Assembly: GCF_030546575.1 (NCBI RefSeq)
Contig: NZ_JAUOTN010000001.1
Span: forward strand, 558,001 to 622,000
Direction: 5' to 3'
Origin: Pontibacter coccineus
GTDB taxonomy: Bacteria; Bacteroidota; Bacteroidia; Cytophagales; Hymenobacteraceae
DNA length: 64,000 bases
The translations under genes and the position numbers were made by a program. Position 1 is the first letter of the stretch; each line of letters begins with the position of its first letter. The notes under the pieces were generated by a model. It was not told the origin of the DNA. It made no database searches and saw only the letters and a program-made list of their open reading frames with translations. Shown piece after piece: positions 60,465 to 64,000 of the stretch.

Positions 60465-60556
60465 CGCATTAGTGATAGAGGCATTTGTTTGAAATCCTTC
60501 CCGCTTTTTCTGCGGGAAGATTGAGTGCCGAAAGCACGGGCCTTTAGGCAATGCCC
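60465..60556 (-). repeat. phage intergenic element, copy J
   Basis: CGCATTAGTGATAGAGGC at one end and GGCAATGCCC at the other, with a CCCGC/GCGGG hairpin inside. It lies between the start of one gene and the stop of the next. Confidence 0.82.
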
Positions 60557-60786
60557 TAGTTTATTTTCCTTAACTCTTGGTTGATCTTGTTTAACTCTCT
60601 TCTGTATTGGATGCTCAGGTCTACTTTCCTTTCAGCATCCAGTGTCACCTTTTCCAGGTTGTAGAGCTTTTGGTTGATGTCTTCTAGCATCTGTGTCCAG
60701 TACTGCTCTTCGGGGTTGTCTTTGAAGATGGGCAGGGGTGCGATCTGCACGTGCGCCCAGTTGATGTCGTCTTGTTCGGGTTTCAT
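60556..60786 (-). CDS. phage protein, unknown function
   Basis: 76 residues, helical C-terminal half (LEDINQKLYNLEKVTLDAER), acidic start. Not recognised. Its stop directly abuts copy J. Confidence 0.6.
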   Translation of the reverse strand: MKPEQDDINWAHVQIAPLPIFKDNPEEQYWTQMLEDINQKLYNLEKVTLDAERKVDLSIQYRRELNKINQELRKIN

Positions 60787-60796
60787 AAAATCAGGA

Positions 60797-61036
60797 TTAA
60801 GCGTTTTCTTCTTTTATCAGGTCTGCCCATTCTTTGGTGTAGACTGATTTCCTTAGTTTCTCCAAGCCGTCGTACTCAGGTGCGCGGTGCACTCTTATGG
60901 CTGCAAATGATGCCTCTTCCCAGACATCCTTGTAAGACAGATAAGCCCTGTATCTGGCCTTGCCTGCGGATGGGGCAACCACAACCCCATATTCTCCTGG
61001 GCCGTGGTTGTCGTAGGTGATTTTATACCCTTTCAT
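60797..61036 (-). CDS. phage protein, unknown function
   Basis: 79 residues from the ATG at 61034-61036. Begins MKGYKITYDNHGPGEYGVVV with a strand/helix pattern (APSAGKARYRAYLSYKDVWE) found in small Bacteroidota mobile-element proteins. No function known to me. Confidence 0.62.
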   Translation of the reverse strand: MKGYKITYDNHGPGEYGVVVAPSAGKARYRAYLSYKDVWEEASFAAIRVHRAPEYDGLEKLRKSVYTKEWADLIKEENA

Positions 61037-61107
61037 ATCCTTCTTTCTTTCCTTTAAATTACTAATAATCAATTATATACACAAATATTTATAGTTAAAT
61101 ATTGCTA

Positions 61108-61365
61108 TTATTTAGGCACTTTTTTAGCCGTGATCCGGTACACCTCTTTTGAGCTTTTGAGCGTGATTTCGATGTAGCCTTTGCCCGTGTTGTACTCCAC
61201 ATGCTCGGCTTTAGAGTTGATGGTGATGCAGCTTAAAGCGTCATCGGCGTCCGTGGTGTCGAGTTGCTCGGCTACTTTGGTCGTTTGCTTGGCAGGCGGC
61301 TTGGCCGGTTTGCCTTGCGACTTGTTCCAGTCCGCCACTTTGATAACCTCTGTTTTGTTCTTCAT
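61108..61365 (-). CDS. small phage protein, unknown function
   Basis: 85 residues from the ATG at 61363-61365, which overlaps the upstream stop (ATGA). Lys/Ala/Pro-rich N-terminus and a strand-rich C-terminus (AEHVEYNTGKGYIEITLKSS). The longer upstream reading is an Arg/Gly/His-rich shadow. Confidence 0.6.
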   Translation of the reverse strand: MKNKTEVIKVADWNKSQGKPAKPPAKQTTKVAEQLDTTDADDALSCITINSKAEHVEYNTGKGYIEITLKSSKEVYRITAKKVPK

Positions 61366-61814
61366 CGGGTCATCTTCAGAAAGTCCTCGTCCAATCTCGC
61401 AGCGGCTGACTTGAGGGGGTAGACCCTGGGCTTCACTTCCCGCTTTTCCCCTTTCAGCAAGACCCTGACCTCTTTGCCCTCGATCTCGAAACCGTTGATG
61501 GTCACCGTCCAGCCTACTCCGTTCAGCATGAAGCGCTGGTGCTTCATGCGCTGCAGCTTGCTTTCGAGCGATTCGGCCTCCTTTGGTTTTTTGGGGGCGT
61601 TCTGTTTGAGGAAGCGCCACACCGTCGCACGGGCGCAGTCGTAGCGGTCAGCCAGTTTCCTGATGGACATTGTTTCAGAGAGCCGGATCATCTCCTGGCG
61701 GGCGCTTTCGTCCAAATGGGTCAGGGCGCTCGCCCGGTCGGGGGTCACGGGAGCTTTGCGGGCAAGGGGGGCTTTCTTGGCCGGAACCCCGCCGGCGAAT
61801 GGAATGTAGGTCAT
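61362..61814 (-). CDS. helix-turn-helix phage regulator
   Basis: 150 residues. A resolvase-type helix-turn-helix (MSIRKLADRYDCARATVWRF) sits at about 49-69; the C-terminal third is strand-rich. A basic N-terminus with repeated KAP motifs precedes it. It may be an early-gene regulator or a DNA-binding replication accessory. Confidence 0.7.
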   Translation of the reverse strand: MTYIPFAGGVPAKKAPLARKAPVTPDRASALTHLDESARQEMIRLSETMSIRKLADRYDCARATVWRFLKQNAPKKPKEAESLESKLQRMKHQRFMLNGVGWTVTINGFEIEGKEVRVLLKGEKREVKPRVYPLKSAAARLDEDFLKMTR

Positions 61815-61841
61815 GGTGTTAGAGGCTTAGGGTGTTACTAA

Positions 61842-62402
61842 TTATTCTCTTCTTTTCTCGGGGTTAGATTGAAGCCATTCCTGTCTTATCCTTCTGTATT
61901 CAGCTTCTCTGTCCTCTTTCTCCTTGCCGATCTTTGAAATATCGATGCCTATCTTATCAGCGTTGTCGGTTAAAAAGGAAAGCGTCTCGAACTTGTCCAC
62001 GGTAGGCGCTTTGTGCTGCGTGTTGCGCTTTTCAAAGTAAGCAGCCCGTTCCTCGCTCCGGTCGTATTCATCTACTATTGCAAGGATCGTTGAGCCGTCC
62101 AGCCTGTCGAGCACCTTCGTTTTCAGCTTACCCAGTTTGGCCAGCTTGAAGGCGTAGGCGATCTCTTCCACCTTCAGCAGCTTGTGCCCCTCGATAATCA
62201 AAGCGGCCACCTCGAAATAGTCGTCTTCGTTTTCGAGCGCCCGTTTGGTCTTAAAGAAGTTGGCCAGGTTCTTTACCAGTTCCGCTACCAACCGGAGGGC
62301 GTGGGCCTGGTTCTCGCGGTTGATTTTGCTTAGCTGCTCGCCGTTTTCAATGGCAACAGGCAGGGTGACAGAGGTGACGAACTGCACAATGGAGCCCGGC
62401 AC
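61842..62402 (-). CDS. phage replication-region protein
   Basis: About 186 residues if it starts at the GTG 62400-62402, 10 nt after the stop of the initiator gene. An upstream ATG at 62525 would overlap that gene by 113 bp and adds a poor N-terminus. Helical and charged (HALRLVAELVKNLANFFKTK, then KIGKEKEDREAEYRRIRQEW). Its place next to the initiator suggests a helicase loader or similar, without a motif to prove it. Confidence 0.65.
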   Translation of the reverse strand: MPGSIVQFVTSVTLPVAIENGEQLSKINRENQAHALRLVAELVKNLANFFKTKRALENEDDYFEVAALIIEGHKLLKVEEIAYAFKLAKLGKLKTKVLDRLDGSTILAIVDEYDRSEERAAYFEKRNTQHKAPTVDKFETLSFLTDNADKIGIDISKIGKEKEDREAEYRRIRQEWLQSNPEKRRE

Positions 62403-62412
62403 GATGGCCCCG

Positions 62413-63687
62413 TTAGGCGCTAAGGCGGTTTCTCTCAAGCCAGGCTTGTGCTGAATCAACGCTAAGTTCTGCCCGCTTCTCCCCTCTTGACTTGATGATG
62501 CTGATAATGCTGGATGTGTTGCCATTGATGTAGCTTAGTGTGAAGTTGTTTTTGTAAAAATCGTCTTGCTTCTCCAGTTCCGGCCAGCTTCGCAGGATCA
62601 TCTCGAACCCCTTCAGCGCCAGCTCCCAGGTGTTGCCCTCCTTGAAGCCCTTCAGGTAGGTGAGCGTCTGCGCCACTTGTTCCTGTCCTTTCCCGTTGAT
62701 GTTGGGCACAAATCCCCTTTGCTGGTGAAAGACCTGTTTGTAAAGGTCAATAGCTTCAGAAACCAAGGGAGTGTCTGCAACTTTCTCACCTGAATCGCGT
62801 AAATACTTTCGGATCTCAACCAGGTTTTTGTGTATCGACGGGGGCATTAGTTGTAGTCGATGGTAGTCTTTGAGCTTTGGCCAGCTTTCAAGGATGTACA
62901 CAAACTCCTTATAGCCGCTTAATTCACAGTCATCAAATACAGCAGCCAAATCCTGCTGTATTTTTTTTAGCCCGTTCCAGGTGCCCGGATGGCGCTTGGT
63001 CTTGGGCGGCTCCTCCCCGTTGTTCTGCTCTTGGTAAAACGTCCACCACGCTTGCTTGTAGAGCTGGTGGTAGGTGCGCTTCTCCCCTTCTTTGTCTTCT
63101 TTTTGCGCGGAATCTTTTTCTTCTTTTTCTTCCTTTTTTTTACCCTTAGATGAATCAGGTTTCTCCTGGACTTGGGGCGCGTCCTCTTTAGAGGGCGCTA
63201 CCTTTTTCTTTTTCTGTTTAGAGTTTAAAGGTTTAGTAGTTTTAGAGTTTACTAGTTTAGTAGTATGGTCTACCTCACTGTCCCCCTTGCTGTCTCCCTC
63301 AGTGTCTACTCCACTGTCTACCTCACTGTCCTCTTTTTGAGACGGTGGGGTAGACGCTGCCTTTGCCCGTTTGCCTCCTGTGTCCTCCCCACTGTCCTCT
63401 TTTTGAGACGCTTCTATCATCGTGTAGAGGCATTTGGAAATCCCGTTGGCCCCTTCCTTGTATGTTACCAGCCCCGCCTCTTTTAGTATCTCCCTTGCCG
63501 TGTAGTAGGACTTCTTGGAGAGCTTGGAGCGGTCCAGCAAATCTTCCCGGTAAGTGCCGAATGTTTTCCAGCCGGATTTGTTGGCGTAGTAAAGCAAGGC
63601 AAAGTAGAGGGACTGCACATGCGCCGTAAAGTCCGTCCGGTCCCTTGCCAGTTCCCAAAAGGAGTTGATTAGCTTGATGTAGTTCAT
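62413..63687 (-). CDS. replication initiator / replisome organiser
   Basis: 424 residues. N-terminal winged-helix region (TYREDLLDRSKLSKKSYYTA) is followed by a long low-complexity linker (about 95-200, Asp/Ser/Lys-rich) that is encoded by DNA repeats. A C-terminal part with DnaD-like helices (LSGYKEFVYILESWPKLK and a later similar FEMILRSWPELEKQDDFYKN) follows. The layout parallels lambda O, whose gene contains the origin. It probably loads the replicative helicase. Confidence 0.8.
   Translation of the reverse strand: MNYIKLINSFWELARDRTDFTAHVQSLYFALLYYANKSGWKTFGTYREDLLDRSKLSKKSYYTAREILKEAGLVTYKEGANGISKCLYTMIEASQKEDSGEDTGGKRAKAASTPPSQKEDSEVDSGVDTEGDSKGDSEVDHTTKLVNSKTTKPLNSKQKKKKVAPSKEDAPQVQEKPDSSKGKKKEEKEEKDSAQKEDKEGEKRTYHQLYKQAWWTFYQEQNNGEEPPKTKRHPGTWNGLKKIQQDLAAVFDDCELSGYKEFVYILESWPKLKDYHRLQLMPPSIHKNLVEIRKYLRDSGEKVADTPLVSEAIDLYKQVFHQQRGFVPNINGKGQEQVAQTLTYLKGFKEGNTWELALKGFEMILRSWPELEKQDDFYKNNFTLSYINGNTSSIISIIKSRGEKRAELSVDSAQAWLERNRLSA
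63217..63410. other. candidate replication origin inside the initiator gene
   Basis: Five 12-bp units in perfect register at 63269-63328 (first and last TCTACCTCACTG). A sixth related unit lies at 63383-63394, and a 21-bp direct repeat ending TTTTTGAGACG occurs at 63324-63344 and 63390-63410. Next to them an AT-rich stretch (63205-63268) has TTTAGAGTTTA twice (63217, 63241). Iterons beside an AT-rich unwinding region are the lambda-type origin layout. Confidence 0.6.
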
Positions 63688-63705
63688 GGCTTTGCTTTTA
63701 AAATG

Positions 63706-63999
63706 TTATCGAACCAGCTTGACGTAATAGCCGCCCTTTGCTTTCTCAAATCCCCTGCGCTGCAGTTCCCTGCCGATGTTGGTCTTGTCGTAGTCGGCGA
63801 TGGTGCCCTTGCTTCGCGCGATCAGGTACTTCACGATTTCTGAGGGGGTCATCCGGCTCTTTTCGTTTCGCTCGATGTCAGGCAGGATGTGGGTGTCGAT
63901 CTTGTCAAGTGGGAACGAGATGCGCTCGTCTGCCATCTCCTCGAACTTTAAAAAGTCCTCGTCCGAGATGCCCCCGGCGATCTTAAACTGGGTATCAAA
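63706..63999 (-). CDS. C-terminal part of a replication protein (cut by window edge)
   Basis: The frame is open to the right edge. The visible 97 residues include QFKIAGGISDEDFLKFEEMA, a helix with LPDIERNEKSRMTPSEIVKY and a winged-helix-like end (TNIGRELQRRGFEKAKGGYY). This looks like the C-terminal tail of a VapE/primase-helicase-type protein, but the catalytic part is outside the window, so the naming is tentative. Confidence 0.55.
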   Translation of the reverse strand, partial: FDTQFKIAGGISDEDFLKFEEMADERISFPLDKIDTHILPDIERNEKSRMTPSEIVKYLIARSKGTIADYDKTNIGRELQRRGFEKAKGGYYVKLVR

Positions 64000-64000
64000 G

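Noticed and set aside
24600..64000. Integrase, excisionase or transposase gene
   Set aside because: No tyrosine or serine recombinase catalytic motif was seen; the integrase is expected beyond the right edge.
1..64000. CRISPR array
   Set aside because: No set of identical 25-40 bp repeats with regular spacers; the 12-bp iterons and dispersed elements do not qualify.

Overview
The window joins a Bacteroidota chromosome segment (about 1-24.6 kb) to a temperate siphovirus-type prophage (about 24.65 kb to beyond the right edge). The host is probably a Hymenobacteraceae-like Cytophagales bacterium. The basis is a SusC/SusD pair, Bacteroidota-type outer-membrane beta-barrel receptors, weak Shine-Dalgarno use, and promoters of the TTTG-N19-TAnnTTTG type. 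No 16S gene is present, so the family assignment is inference.

Host part. At the left edge a beta-carbonic anhydrase (cut by the window) follows a SulP transporter, a likely bicarbonate pair. A histidine kinase/response regulator pair is divergent from a His-rich CDF metal exporter, suggesting metal-responsive control. Next come stand-alone metabolic and stress genes: DUF1801, DsbA-family, SDR, ribosome hibernation factor, OsmC, and a homocysteine-synthase-type PLP enzyme with an upstream SAM-I-like riboswitch. A 1.2 kb gene-free stretch (10.2-11.5 kb) holds a degenerate repeat array. It is followed by an outer-membrane receptor, an oxoamine-synthase/acyltransferase fusion with an adjacent cytosolic hybrid kinase, CsbD, SusC/SusD, and two STAS-like single-domain proteins. 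The heptamer AGGTATA (and its complement) is strikingly common in the host part and was not seen in the phage part.

Prophage. Nearly all genes are on the minus strand, so transcription runs from the right edge leftwards. The order is: replication (a primase/helicase-like C-terminus, an initiator with in-gene 12-bp iterons next to an AT-rich stretch, a DUF3127 SSB-like protein); many small early genes; nuclease and ParB-like genes; terminase small and large subunits; SPP1-type portal; MuF-like head protein; a divergent XRE / GIY-YIG / DUF4942-methyltransferase island; scaffold; decoration; major capsid; connectors (with an HNH-AP2 homing nuclease between them); major tail protein; tail assembly chaperones G/GT with a -1 frameshift site; tape measure; tail tip; receptor-binding fibre; SGNH esterase; then lysis genes (holin-like proteins, amidase, u-spanin-like lipoprotein). 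The left end carries a probable att site. The integrase is not in the window and should lie to the right.

Most unusual signals. (1) A family of about ten intergenic elements in the early region, of which three pairs exactly bracket single genes as inverted copies. (2) The XRE/GIY-YIG/methyltransferase island with two 16-bp palindromic operators. (3) An AAATTTT slippery site joining G to T, and a separate 9-A homopolymer that splits a small membrane-protein gene. (4) A recurring intercistronic leader TAACACARGACGT placed directly before ATG. (5) A 16-codon CxxC/CxxC micro-gene that is translationally coupled on both sides.
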